A stretch of DNA of 64,000 nucleotides from Eubacterium sp. (GTDB taxonomy: Bacteria; Bacillota; Clostridia; Lachnospirales; Lachnospiraceae). Of the stretch, positions 8,811-17,445 are shown in pieces. Made by a program: the position numbers and the translations under genes. Positions within the stretch are counted from its first letter, which is position 1. Each line of letters starts with the position of its first letter. Under the pieces are notes generated by a model that saw nothing but the letters and a program-made list of their open reading frames with translations, had not been told where the DNA came from and did no database searches. The stretch lies in contig JAFUBZ010000039.1 of NCBI GenBank assembly GCA_017459945.1, positions 1 through 64,000 on the forward strand. The letters run 5' to 3'.

Positions 8811-9002
8811 AAGTGCATAAACTCCTGCGGCGCGACAGAAAAAGCATGCTGGCATGTGATTTTTCTGGCATGGCGCAGGGTAACAGATCGCTGCAAGAAG
8901 CCTGTGAGGGCGTATTGCAGCTATCTGTAGGATTGCGGGAGCTGTTTGCAGCGGAGCAATCCAAAGTTTATGAACAACATAGAATCATAAGGAGGGCTTG
9001 CG
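8811..9002 (+). promoter_or_regulatory. Three tandem hairpins between rpsD and rpoA
   Basis: This 192-base gap has no convincing gene. Hairpin A spans 8824-8879: an outer stem CCTGCG/CGCAGG encloses an 8-base stem CAGAAAAA (8836-8843)/TTTTTCTG (8860-8867). Hairpin B spans 8883-8928: ACAGAT/ATCTGT plus GCTGCAA/TTGCAGC, 13 pairs with one mismatch. Hairpin C spans 8930-8962: GGATTGC/GCAATCC plus GCTG/CAGC around a TTTG loop. No U-run follows, so these are not terminators. The rpoA site GGAGGG follows at 8991. The function is unknown; regulation or mRNA processing is possible. Confidence 0.6.
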
Positions 9003-9965
9003 TTGTTCGATTTTGAAAAACCGAAAATTGAGATTGCTGAGATCTCAGAAGATAATAAATATGGAAAGTTTGTCGTTGAGCCCCTTGAAAGAGGTTATGG
9101 AACAACACTGGGCAACTCATTACGCAGAATCATGCTTTCCTCTCTGCCGGGTGCAGCTGTCAGTCAGGTAAAAATTGACGGTGTACAGCATGAGTTTTCA
9201 ACCATTCCGGGTGTAAAAGAGGATGTAACAGAGATCATTCTGAATATCAAGGAAATCGCGCTGAAGAATACCAGCTCTACCGATGAAGCAAAAGTTGCTT
9301 ACATTGAGTTTGAAGGAGAGGGCACTGTAACAGGTGCTGACATTCAGGCGGATTCTGATATCGAAGTGGTCAACAAAGACCTTGAGATCGCTCACTTAAA
9401 CGGCGGTTCAGACTGCAGATTGTTCATGGAACTGACGATCACAAAAGGCAGAGGTTATGTCAGTGCAGACCGTAACAAAACGGAAGACACACCGATTGGC
9501 GTTATCGCGATCGATTCGATCTACACACCGGTTGAGCGTGTAAATCTGAATGTAGAGAATACACGTGTCGGAAACGTAACCGACTATGACAAACTGACAT
9601 TAGAGGTATATACAGACGGAACACTGCGTCCGGACGATGCAGTCAGCCTTGCTGCTAAGGTTCTGAGTGAGCATCTGAGCCTGTTTGTAGACCTGTCTGA
9701 GAAAGGACAGGAAGCAGAGGTCATGATCGAGAACAATGAAACATCAAAAGAGAAAGTTCTTGAGATGAACATTGATGAGCTGGAGCTTTCCGTTCGTTCT
9801 TACAACTGCCTCAAGCGTGCCGGAATCAACACGGTAGAGGAGCTGACCAACAAGACACAGGACGACATGATGAAGGTTCGTAACCTGGGCCGGAAATCAT
9901 TAGAGGAAGTTCTTGCGAAGCTGAATGAGCTTGGCCTTTCCCTGAACCAGGGAGAAGAAGCTTAA
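9003..9965 (+). CDS. rpoA: DNA-directed RNA polymerase subunit alpha
   Basis: This 320-residue protein is the alpha subunit. The N-terminal dimerisation domain (residues 1-230) contains [20 protein letters not shown] and [14 protein letters not shown]. The C-terminal domain (about 250-315) contains [20 protein letters not shown] and [11 protein letters not shown], which contact UP elements and activators. It starts at TTG 9003 after GGAGGG at 8991-8996. Homologs begin with MFDFEKP or similar, which supports the rare start. Confidence 0.98.
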   Translation: MFDFEKPKIEIAEISEDNKYGKFVVEPLERGYGTTLGNSLRRIMLSSLPGAAVSQVKIDGVQHEFSTIPGVKEDVTEIILNIKEIALKNTSSTDEAKVAYIEFEGEGTVTGADIQADSDIEVVNKDLEIAHLNGGSDCRLFMELTITKGRGYVSADRNKTEDTPIGVIAIDSIYTPVERVNLNVENTRVGNVTDYDKLTLEVYTDGTLRPDDAVSLAAKVLSEHLSLFVDLSEKGQEAEVMIENNETSKEKVLEMNIDELELSVRSYNCLKRAGINTVEELTNKTQDDMMKVRNLGRKSLEEVLAKLNELGLSLNQGEEA

Positions 9966-10139
9966 GAACAGATCGCCGAAAGGAAGATCTGTTTTGATAC
10001 GGCAAAAGGAGTAAGACCACAGGCATCCGATTTGTCGGCCAACCACAGGATCCGGTAACGGATCTGATAACAATCATGAGCATCAGTCATGTAAGAAAAC
10101 CAAAGTGCGATGACTGATGTACCTAAGGAGGAGGAAATC
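9966..10139 (+). promoter_or_regulatory. Structured gap between rpoA and rplQ
   Basis: This 174-base gap holds four stem-loops. AACAGATC/GATCTGTT (9967-9993) is followed by two further Ts and could be a weak terminator. CCGA/TCGG (10027-10038) is short. GATCCG/CGGATC closes a GTAA tetraloop (10049-10064). CATCAGTCAT/ATGACTGATG is a perfect 10-pair stem (10081-10119) that ends 5 bases before the AAGGAGGAGG site of rplQ. The last stem may influence access to that site. No gene is seen. Confidence 0.55.
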
Positions 10140-10664
10140 ATGGCAAAGTATCGTAAATTAGGTAAAACATCTGACCAGAGAAAAGCGCTTCTGCGCAACC
10201 AGACAACAGCACTGCTTTACAATGGTCGTATCATCACGACAGAAGCAAGAGCAAAAGAAGTTCGTAAGGTTGCTGAGCGTCTGATCGCAAAGGCTGTCAA
10301 AGAAAAAGACAACTTTGAAGAAGTTACCGTAAAAGCAAAAGTCGCTAAGAAAGATGCTGACGGAAAGCGGATCAAAGAGGTTGTTGACGGCAAGAAGCGT
10401 ACCGTATATGAAGAAGTGGACAAGACCATCAAAAAGGATCTTCCGTCCCGTCTGCATGCTAGACGTGAGATCATGAAGGTTCTGTATCCGGTAGTTGAGC
10501 CGGCTGAGAAGAAGAGAGACCGCAAAGAGGTTGATCTGGTGGATAAACTGTTCACAGAGATCGCTCCGAAGTATGAGAACCGCAACGGTGGTTATACCCG
10601 TATCATCAAGATCGGACCGCGTAAGGGTGACGGTGCGATGGAAGTTGTACTTGAGCTGGTATAA
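10140..10664 (+). CDS. rplQ: 50S ribosomal protein L17, long form
   Basis: This 174-residue protein begins with the L17 core ([20 protein letters not shown]) and ends [20 protein letters not shown] and a few more residues. Bacillus and E. coli L17 are about 120-127 residues. Here roughly 50 extra charged residues ([20 protein letters not shown] and onward) interrupt the middle. L17 lies near the exit tunnel. The ATG at 10140 follows AAGGAGGAGG; an in-frame ATG at 10110 lies in a hairpin arm without a site. A strong terminator follows. Confidence 0.95.
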   Translation: MAKYRKLGKTSDQRKALLRNQTTALLYNGRIITTEARAKEVRKVAERLIAKAVKEKDNFEEVTVKAKVAKKDADGKRIKEVVDGKKRTVYEEVDKTIKKDLPSRLHARREIMKVLYPVVEPAEKKRDRKEVDLVDKLFTEIAPKYENRNGGYTRIIKIGPRKGDGAMEVVLELV

Positions 10665-10693
10665 GATCAGATTACAAAAGGTTTACGAAAAGA

Positions 10694-10726
10694 CAGCAGT
10701 TCCTGAAAATGGAACTGCTGTTTTTT
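10694..10726 (+). terminator. Intrinsic terminator after rplQ
   Basis: CAGCAGTTCC (10694-10703) and GGAACTGCTG (10711-10720) pair perfectly around a 7-base loop and are followed by six Ts. This ends the ribosomal transcript. Confidence 0.95.
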
Positions 10727-10730
10727 GGTG

Positions 10731-10770
10731 GGGGGAGACAGGAGACGCAGAACCGTCCCCTGTCTCCCCC
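10731..10770. repeat. REP-like palindromic repeat, copy 1
   Basis: GGGGGAGACAGG (10731-10742) and CCTGTCTCCCCC (10759-10770) form a 12-pair palindrome around AGACGCAGAACCGTCC. The core GGAGAC...GAACCGTCCCCTGTCTCC recurs at 46839-46865 and 46913-46939, with a partial half at 52935-52948. It lies directly behind a terminator, between two transcription units. It looks like an interspersed extragenic palindrome of the REP type. Confidence 0.75.
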
Positions 10771-10799
10771 TTGTGCCTTGAATTCCGACATGATAAAAT
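10771..10799 (+). promoter_or_regulatory. Promoter of mutS2
   Basis: TTGTGC (10771-10776) and TAAAAT (10794-10799) are 17 bases apart. Initiation about 7 bases after the -10 element would fall at or next to the mutS2 ATG at 10807, which has no ribosome binding site, so the message is probably leaderless. Confidence 0.55.
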
Positions 10800-10806
10800 T
10801 GTAGCG

Positions 10807-13212
10807 ATGAATAAGAAAGTTTACCATATATTAGAATATGACAAAATCATAGAAATGCTTGCCGAAAGGGCAACCTCTGAGGATGGCATTGCGCTGTGCC
10901 GGAAACTGGAACCGATGCGTGATCTGGGAGGGATTATGCGCGCACAGCAGGAGACATCTGATGCGCTCGCACGCATCCTTCGCAAGGGAAATGTTTCTTT
11001 TGCAGGGATGAAGAATCCGAATGTGATGACAAAGCGCCTCGAGATGGGCGGCGTATTGAATGCGGCAGAGCTGTTGCAGATCGGAAGGCTTTTGGAAGTG
11101 GCCAGACGGGCAAAGGCATACGGACGGGAAGACAGGGATGATTTGCCATCGGATTCGCTGCAGGGGTTGTTTGACGGGTTGGAGCCGTGTACGCCTCTGG
11201 CAGAGGAGATCAGAAGATGTATCATCGCAGAGGATGAGATCAGCGACGAAGCGTCTGTGACACTCAGACAGATCAGAAGATCCATTCGCGGGATCCATGA
11301 CAGGATCCGTACATCGCTGCAGCAGATCGTAAACAGCAATGCAGGGAGGACCTATCTGCAGGATCCGATCATTACGATGCGTCACGGCAGATACTGTCTG
11401 CCGGTTAAGGCGGAGCATAAAGGCGATGTGCCCGGTATGGTGCATGACCAGTCATCGAGCGGATCGACACTCTTTGTAGAACCAATGGCGGTCGTTAAGC
11501 TGAACAATGACCTGCGCGAGGCGTTTGGAAAAGAAGCAGAAGAGATCGACCGGATCCTGGCAGAGCTTTCCGAGCAGACAAATGAATATGCGACTTCACT
11601 GGAAGCAGATTTCCGCATTTTGAAAGATCTGGATTTTATCTTTGCAAAGGGTAAGCTGGCATTGGATCAGAATGCCATGCGTCCGGAATTCAATGATCAG
11701 GGAATCTTAAAGATCCGAAAGGGAAGACATCCCTTGCTGGATCAAAAAAAGGCCGTTCCGATCGATGTTTATATGGGAGAGGATTTCCATGTGCTTGTCG
11801 TGACAGGACCGAATACCGGCGGAAAGACGGTTTCTTTGAAAACGGTGGGCCTGTTCTCTTTGATGGGACAGGCAGGTTTGCATATTCCTGCAGGCGACCG
11901 GTCCATGCTTCCTGTTTTTCAGAAGATCTATGCGGATATCGGAGACGAGCAGAGCATCGAACAGAGCCTCAGTACGTTCTCTTCCCATATGACCAATATC
12001 GTCAACATCCTGAAAGGCGCAAATGCACAGTCGCTGGTATTGTTTGATGAGCTTTGTGCAGGAACTGACCCGGAAGAGGGTGCTGCATTGGCGGTGGCGA
12101 TCTTAGAGTCGCTGCGGGAACGCGGCAGCATGACGATGGCAACGACGCATTACAGTGAACTTAAGCTTTATGCACTGGGCACGGAAGGCGTCGAAAACGC
12201 ATGCTGTGAATTTGATGTCGAAACACTGTCGCCAACCTATCATCTTTTGATCGGTATCCCCGGGAAGAGTAATGCATTTGCGATTTCTGAAAAGATCGGG
12301 CTGCCAAAGCATCTGATCGAAGACGCAAAGGGAAGGATCTCTCAGGAAACCGAGAGCTTTGAGGATGTGATCGCAGATCTTGAAGACAGCAGAAGAAGAC
12401 TGGAAAAGGATCAGGAGCAGATCAGCGCTTACCGCGAGGAGATGGAGCGGTTAAAGAAGCAGCTTTCCGAGCAGAAAGACCGCCTCGAGGAGCGCAAGGC
12501 GAAGATCATCCGGGAAGCAAATGAAGAGGCGGCAGGCATCTTGCGTGAAGCCAAGGAAGTCGCTGATCAGACCATCCGGAATTTCCATAAATACGGCGCC
12601 GGAAATGCCAATATGGCTGCGATGGAACGGGAGCGGGAAGCAGTCCGTAAAAAGATGCAGGCAGCCAGCGGGAAAGCATCCTTACAAAAGAAACAGCCGG
12701 CAGAAAACCACAACAGTCCGAATCCGAACAAGCTTCGGATCGGCGATGATGTGAAGGTTCTTAGCATGAACCAGAAAGGTGTTGTTCACACACTGCCGGA
12801 TAAAAAAGGCGATCTGATGGTACAGATGGGCATCCTGCGCTATAAAGTCAACATCAGGGATCTGGTGCTGATCGAAGATGACAATCCATATGCGGTGAAG
12901 AAGAAAAAGAATACCGCCCGGAAAAGCGGCAGCGCCATGGGTGAACTGAAAATGAGCAAATCTGCCAATGTCAGCGCGGAGCTGAACCTGATCGGCAAAA
13001 CGGTCGACGAAGCCATTCCGCTGCTGGATAAGTACCTCGACGATGCATATCTGGCGCATTTAAACAGTGTCCGTATCGTGCACGGAAAAGGAACCGGTGC
13101 ATTGCGAAACGCGGTACATGTACATCTGAAGCGTCAGAAATATGTGGCGGATTATCATCTGGGGGCTTATGGAGAAGGCGATGTCGGTGTTACGATCGTA
13201 ACATTTGCATGA
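10807..13212 (+). CDS. mutS2: MutS2-family ATPase with Smr domain
   Basis: This 801-residue protein belongs to the MutS2 family, which acts on recombination intermediates or, in Bacillus, on collided ribosomes. The ATPase domain has Walker A GPNTGGKTVSLKT (near residue 335), Walker B SLVLFDELCAGTDPEEG and ATTHYSELK. A coiled coil follows (residues about 515-610). The C-terminal Smr domain has HGKGTGALR, but the usual LDLRG motif reads LNLIG and GEGG reads GEGD. The start at ATG 10807 matches family N-termini (NKKVYHILEYDKIIEML). No Shine-Dalgarno sequence is present. Confidence 0.94.
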   Translation: MNKKVYHILEYDKIIEMLAERATSEDGIALCRKLEPMRDLGGIMRAQQETSDALARILRKGNVSFAGMKNPNVMTKRLEMGGVLNAAELLQIGRLLEVARRAKAYGREDRDDLPSDSLQGLFDGLEPCTPLAEEIRRCIIAEDEISDEASVTLRQIRRSIRGIHDRIRTSLQQIVNSNAGRTYLQDPIITMRHGRYCLPVKAEHKGDVPGMVHDQSSSGSTLFVEPMAVVKLNNDLREAFGKEAEEIDRILAELSEQTNEYATSLEADFRILKDLDFIFAKGKLALDQNAMRPEFNDQGILKIRKGRHPLLDQKKAVPIDVYMGEDFHVLVVTGPNTGGKTVSLKTVGLFSLMGQAGLHIPAGDRSMLPVFQKIYADIGDEQSIEQSLSTFSSHMTNIVNILKGANAQSLVLFDELCAGTDPEEGAALAVAILESLRERGSMTMATTHYSELKLYALGTEGVENACCEFDVETLSPTYHLLIGIPGKSNAFAISEKIGLPKHLIEDAKGRISQETESFEDVIADLEDSRRRLEKDQEQISAYREEMERLKKQLSEQKDRLEERKAKIIREANEEAAGILREAKEVADQTIRNFHKYGAGNANMAAMEREREAVRKKMQAASGKASLQKKQPAENHNSPNPNKLRIGDDVKVLSMNQKGVVHTLPDKKGDLMVQMGILRYKVNIRDLVLIEDDNPYAVKKKKNTARKSGSAMGELKMSKSANVSAELNLIGKTVDEAIPLLDKYLDDAYLAHLNSVRIVHGKGTGALRNAVHVHLKRQKYVADYHLGAYGEGDVGVTIVTFA

Positions 13213-13225
13213 AAGGACAGGTTAT

Positions 13226-15001
13226 ATGTGGAAATTCGGTAAAAAGAAAAAAGAACAGGAAGAAATGTCCAAACAGGCAATGACACCTCAGGTTTCTTAT
13301 GAAGATGTTGCCGGAACGGAACTTGGAAAAACATATCTGAAACTGCAAAACGGCAGCGATATCCGCGGCATAGCCTGTGAAGGGCCGAACGGGGAAGCCG
13401 TGAACCTGACAGAAGCGGCAGTCCGCTACATCGGCATGGCATTTGCCGGATGGCTTTCTGATCAGACCGGGAAAAAGCCTGTCGAGATGAAGGTTGGCGT
13501 GGGTCGTGATTCCCGTATCACAGGACCGGATGTCATGGAAGTGTTCATGCAGGGAATCCGCTTAAGTGATGCCTGTGCGGTTGACTGCGGGATGGCATCT
13601 ACACCTGCGATGTTTATGTCCACGGTTTATCCTGAGACCAACTATGACGGTGGCTGCATGATCACGGCAAGCCATCTGCCGTTTCACAGAAACGGCATCA
13701 AGTTCTTCACAAAAGAGGGAGGTCTTGAAAAGGCGCAGATCAGAGAAATCCTGCTGCGTGCCGCAAAGCTCGAAGCAGAGGAAGTGCTGGCGACAGGGAC
13801 AGGCTTGTCACCCAGACCGAGAAGCTTTGATCTGATTACACTGTATGCGGCAAACCTGGCGAACGCGATCCGTAAGGAAACAGGATTTGAGCCGGCACCG
13901 CTTCCGGTTGTTGTGGAAGTGGAAGATGAAACAGCGCCGATCGCACGCTTGCCACAGGACGGATCAGACCTTTCAGATGACATGGCGCTTACTGAAGAAG
14001 TTGGCGAATCAGAAGAATCTGTTGCCAAAGAAGAGAACAGTAAGGCAGAAACAACAACCAAGCCGCTTGCAGGGCTGCACATCGTCGTAGACGCCGGAAA
14101 CGGCGCAGGCGGATTCTTCGTGACGAAGATTCTGGATGAACTCGGTGCAGATACCACAGGCAGCCAGTTCTTAGAGCCGGATGGCATGTTCCCGAACCAT
14201 GAACCGAATCCGGAAAACAAAGAAGCGATGGCAGCGATCGTTGCGGCAACATTAGAACACCAGGCAGACCTTGGTCTGATCTTTGATACGGATGTAGACC
14301 GGATGTCGGCGGTTTTATCTGACGGTACACCGTTGAACCGCGATGCGATCATTGCGATGATGGCAGCGATCCTCGCACCGGAGAATCCCGGAAGTACGAT
14401 CATCACGGATTCCGTGACATCTGACCGGCTAACCGATTTCCTGGAGAATGATCTTGGGTTAAAGCATCTTTGCTTTAAGCGCGGATATAAGAACGTGATC
14501 GACAAATGCAAGGAGCTGAATGCAGCAGGTACAAACAGCCCGCTTGCGATGGAGACGTCAGGACACGGTTGTCTGAAAGAAAACTATTATCTGGATGACG
14601 GCGCTTATCTTGCAGTCAAGCTGATCGCTGCAGTTGCAAAAGCAAGGGAAAAAGGCGAAACGATCGATCATCTGATCGCAAGTCTTGTCATGGAATGCGC
14701 AGACAGAGAAGTACGTTTTAAAATCCTCGAAGAAGATTTTGGCGCATACGGGACAGAAGTGCTTGCACGCTTCAGAGAAAACGCAAAAGAAAAGGGATAT
14801 ACATTGCCGATGGCTTATGAAGGGGTGCGGATCCGATTTGATGATGATCCGACCGGATGGCTGTTGCTGCGTGCATCGCTTCATGACCCGGTGATGGTTT
14901 TGAACATGGAAGGAAAAGATGAAGCAGATCTTGCAAAGATCACGGAGACTGTAAAAGAGCTGCTTGCAGGAGAAGAAGGACTGGATCTGTCTTCCTTATA
15001 A
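13226..15001 (+). CDS. Phosphohexomutase (phosphoglucomutase/phosphomannomutase family)
   Basis: This 591-residue protein belongs to the alpha-D-phosphohexomutases, which move phosphate between C1 and C6 of hexoses. The active-site serine loop reads ITASHLPFHRNGIKFF (usual TASHNP), the metal loop DTDVDR, and the sugar-binding loop ETSGHG. About 60 acidic, low-complexity residues (EVEDETAPIARLPQDGSDLS and onward, roughly residues 222-284) separate domains I and II. A charged N-terminal tail of about 25 residues is also extra. The start at 13226 follows GGACAGG; the in-frame ATG at 13205 overlaps mutS2. Substrate (glucose or mannose phosphate) is uncertain. Confidence 0.88.
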   Translation: MWKFGKKKKEQEEMSKQAMTPQVSYEDVAGTELGKTYLKLQNGSDIRGIACEGPNGEAVNLTEAAVRYIGMAFAGWLSDQTGKKPVEMKVGVGRDSRITGPDVMEVFMQGIRLSDACAVDCGMASTPAMFMSTVYPETNYDGGCMITASHLPFHRNGIKFFTKEGGLEKAQIREILLRAAKLEAEEVLATGTGLSPRPRSFDLITLYAANLANAIRKETGFEPAPLPVVVEVEDETAPIARLPQDGSDLSDDMALTEEVGESEESVAKEENSKAETTTKPLAGLHIVVDAGNGAGGFFVTKILDELGADTTGSQFLEPDGMFPNHEPNPENKEAMAAIVAATLEHQADLGLIFDTDVDRMSAVLSDGTPLNRDAIIAMMAAILAPENPGSTIITDSVTSDRLTDFLENDLGLKHLCFKRGYKNVIDKCKELNAAGTNSPLAMETSGHGCLKENYYLDDGAYLAVKLIAAVAKAREKGETIDHLIASLVMECADREVRFKILEEDFGAYGTEVLARFRENAKEKGYTLPMAYEGVRIRFDDDPTGWLLLRASLHDPVMVLNMEGKDEADLAKITETVKELLAGEEGLDLSSL

Positions 15002-15056
15002 GACGACAAGTGAATAAAGCACATGTAAAAACTGCCTGTTAAGGCTTAGAAAGGAA

Positions 15057-15073
15057 TCCGGAACCGTTCCGGA
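15057..15073 (+). promoter_or_regulatory. Hairpin over the ribosome binding site of the YhaM-type gene
   Basis: TCCGGAA (15057-15063) and TTCCGGA (15067-15073) pair perfectly with a CCG loop. The best Shine-Dalgarno sequence for the ATG at 15083, GGAAAG, begins inside the 3' arm. Pairing would hide it, so translation may be throttled or depend on the upstream gene. Confidence 0.45.
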
Positions 15074-15082
15074 AAGAAACGA

Positions 15083-16030
15083 ATGAAATACATAGAAACA
15101 CTGCGTGAGGGAGACCGAGTTGGCGAGGTATACCTCTGCAAGAAAAAACAGAATGCACTGACCAAAGCAGGAAAGCCATATGACAATGTGACATTGCAGG
15201 ATAAGACAGGAACACTTTCCGCCAAAATCTGGGATGTCAATTCGGCGGGCATCGAGGACTTTGACTCGCTTGATTATGTTTATGTTGTTGGAGATGTGAC
15301 GATGTTCCAGGGTGCGCCGCAGCTGAATATCAAGCGGATCCGCAAGGTTGGAGAAGGCGAATATGATCCGTCGGATTATCTGCCGGTGAGCAGCAAAGAC
15401 ATTGAACAGATGTACCAGGAGCTGCTGAAATTTGTGAAAAATCTGCAGAATCCGCATTTAAAGGCGTTGGCGGAACTGTTTTTTGAGAATGAGAGTTTTG
15501 CTGTAAGATTTAAAAATCATTCGGCAGCTAAGTCTGTGCATCATGGATTTGTCGGCGGATTGTTAGAGCATACATTATCCGTAACGCAGAACTGTGATTT
15601 CATCAGCATGCAGTATCCGTTTTTAAACAGAGATCTTTTGCTGACGGCGGCGATGCTGCATGACATCGGAAAGCTCGACGAGCTTTCCACATTCCCGGAA
15701 AATGATTATACCGATGCGGGACAGCTTTTAGGACACATCACGATCGGCGCAATGCAGATCAGAAACCAGATTTCCAGAATACCGGATTTTCCGGTACGTC
15801 TGGCAAATGAATTGATTCACTGCATTCTCGCACATCACGGAGAGTTTGAATTCGGATCGCCAAAAAAACCGGCGCTGGTGGAAGCGTTGGCGCTTTCCAT
15901 GATGGATAATCTGGATGCGAAGATGGAAACGTTCAAGGAAGCATTTTCTGCGATTCCTGAGAATAATCTGGAGTGGCAGGGCTTTAATCGTCTGCTGGAT
16001 TCCAATATTCGCAGAACCGGACGGGACTAA
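15083..16030 (+). CDS. 3'-5' exoribonuclease, YhaM family (OB fold plus HD domain)
   Basis: This 315-residue protein has an N-terminal OB-fold nucleic-acid-binding domain (GDRVGEVYLCKKKQNALTKA, residues 9-95). It is followed by an HD metal-dependent phosphohydrolase domain with H-H (VHHGFVGGLLEHTLSV), the HD pair (MLHDIGKLDEL) and a later HH in ILAHHGEFEFG. This is the architecture and length of YhaM, a Mg/Mn-dependent exoribonuclease and DNase of Firmicutes. All HD metal ligands appear present. It follows the mutase by about 80 bases and precedes rlmD by 13 bases. Confidence 0.9.
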   Translation: MKYIETLREGDRVGEVYLCKKKQNALTKAGKPYDNVTLQDKTGTLSAKIWDVNSAGIEDFDSLDYVYVVGDVTMFQGAPQLNIKRIRKVGEGEYDPSDYLPVSSKDIEQMYQELLKFVKNLQNPHLKALAELFFENESFAVRFKNHSAAKSVHHGFVGGLLEHTLSVTQNCDFISMQYPFLNRDLLLTAAMLHDIGKLDELSTFPENDYTDAGQLLGHITIGAMQIRNQISRIPDFPVRLANELIHCILAHHGEFEFGSPKKPALVEALALSMMDNLDAKMETFKEAFSAIPENNLEWQGFNRLLDSNIRRTGRD

Positions 16031-16043
16031 AACGGAGAGAGTC

Positions 16044-17426
16044 ATGCTGTCGTTAAAAAAGAATGATGAGATCGAAGTAACAATTGAAGATATCGGAACA
16101 AGCGGGGAGGGCATCGGCCGTGCGGACGGTGCCGTTCTTTTTGTGCGTGACGCTGTGCCGGGCGATCATATCCTGGCGGGCATTACCAAAGTAAAAAAGA
16201 CCTATGCATATGCGCGTCTGATCAGGATCATAACACCGTCGCCTGACCGTGTGGATCCCAGATGTGATTATGCCGGGCCGTGCGGCGGATGTCAGCTGCA
16301 GACACTTTCCTATGAGAAGCAGCTGGAATATAAAATACGCAAGGTGAAAGATGTACTGGAACGGATCGGAGGATTCTCGCAGATTCCAATGGAGCCGATC
16401 ATCGGATCAGAAGAACCGTATCATTACCGCAATAAGGCGCAGTTCCCGATCGGTACGTCGAAGGACGGCAGGATCATCACAGGATTCTATGCAGGCCGCA
16501 GCCATCGGATCATCGAAAACAGAGACTGTGCACTAGGCGCACCTGTCAACCGGCAGATTTTGGATGTCGTCATCGCCCATATGGAGCGAAACGGTATACC
16601 GGCATACGATGAAGCAAGCGGAAAGGGACTGGTCCGCCATGTGCTGATCCGCAAAGGCTTTGCGACCGGACAGATCCTGGTCTGCCTGATCCTCAATGGA
16701 AAAACGGTTCCGCATGAGGAACAGCTGGCAGACGATCTGTTTGCAATCCCGGGCATGCATTCGTTTTCTGTTAATGTCAACACAGAACAAACCAATGTCA
16801 TCCTGGGGGATGAAGTACGTCTGATCCGGGGAGAGGCATTTATTACAGAAAAGCTTCAGAATATTACATATCGAATCTCGCCGAAATCCTTTTTTCAGGT
16901 CAATACCAAACAGACGGAAAAGCTGTATGCGACGGCACTTGAATATGCCGGTCTGACCGGGGATGAGACAGTATGGGATCTCTACTGCGGTGCAGGAACG
17001 ATCTCGCTTTTTCTGGCGCGGCAGGCAAAGCACGTATACGGTGTTGAGATCGTACCGGAGGCGATCGAAGACGCAAAAGAGAATGCGAAGCTTAACGGCA
17101 TTGAAAATGTAACATTCTATACAGGAAAGGCAGAAGAAATCGTCCCTGCCTTTTATGAAGCACAAAAGGAATCGGATGAACAAGCAGTTCATCCGGATGT
17201 GATCGTCGTCGATCCGCCGAGAAAAGGCTGTGACGCATCGATTTTGCAGACGATGCTTGAGATGGCACCTGACAGGATCGTCTATGTCAGCTGCGATCCG
17301 GCAACGCTCGCGAGAGACCTTCGGATTCTTAGTGATGGCGGATATCAGGTGCAGCGTGTGCGACCTGTGGATCAGTTTTCGCAGACGGTGCATGTTGAAA
17401 CTGTTGTCTTACTGCAGAAAAAATAG
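16044..17426 (+). CDS. rlmD: 23S rRNA (uracil-C5)-methyltransferase, RlmD/RlmCD type
   Basis: This 460-residue SAM-dependent enzyme methylates uracils in 23S rRNA. An N-terminal TRAM domain (IEVTIEDIGTSGEGIGRADG) is followed by a 4Fe-4S motif CDYAGPCGGCQLQ. The SAM-binding loop is VWDLYCGAGTISLFLARQ, then VDPPRKGCD, and the catalytic cysteine/base motif is YVSCDPATLARDL. All motifs are intact. Homologs in Firmicutes can modify two sites (U747 and U1939), which cannot be decided here. Translation starts at ATG 16044; longer in-frame readings overlap the preceding gene. Confidence 0.92.
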   Translation: MLSLKKNDEIEVTIEDIGTSGEGIGRADGAVLFVRDAVPGDHILAGITKVKKTYAYARLIRIITPSPDRVDPRCDYAGPCGGCQLQTLSYEKQLEYKIRKVKDVLERIGGFSQIPMEPIIGSEEPYHYRNKAQFPIGTSKDGRIITGFYAGRSHRIIENRDCALGAPVNRQILDVVIAHMERNGIPAYDEASGKGLVRHVLIRKGFATGQILVCLILNGKTVPHEEQLADDLFAIPGMHSFSVNVNTEQTNVILGDEVRLIRGEAFITEKLQNITYRISPKSFFQVNTKQTEKLYATALEYAGLTGDETVWDLYCGAGTISLFLARQAKHVYGVEIVPEAIEDAKENAKLNGIENVTFYTGKAEEIVPAFYEAQKESDEQAVHPDVIVVDPPRKGCDASILQTMLEMAPDRIVYVSCDPATLARDLRILSDGGYQVQRVRPVDQFSQTVHVETVVLLQKK

Positions 17427-17445
17427 GAAAGAAAAGATATTTTTT

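Noticed and set aside
13684-14511. 275-codon open frame on the minus strand
   Set aside because: It is antisense to the phosphohexomutase gene and low in complexity (serine-rich), reflecting the acidic insertion on the coding strand.
16533-17393. 286-codon open frame on the minus strand
   Set aside because: It is antisense to rlmD, whose methyltransferase motifs are all on the plus strand.
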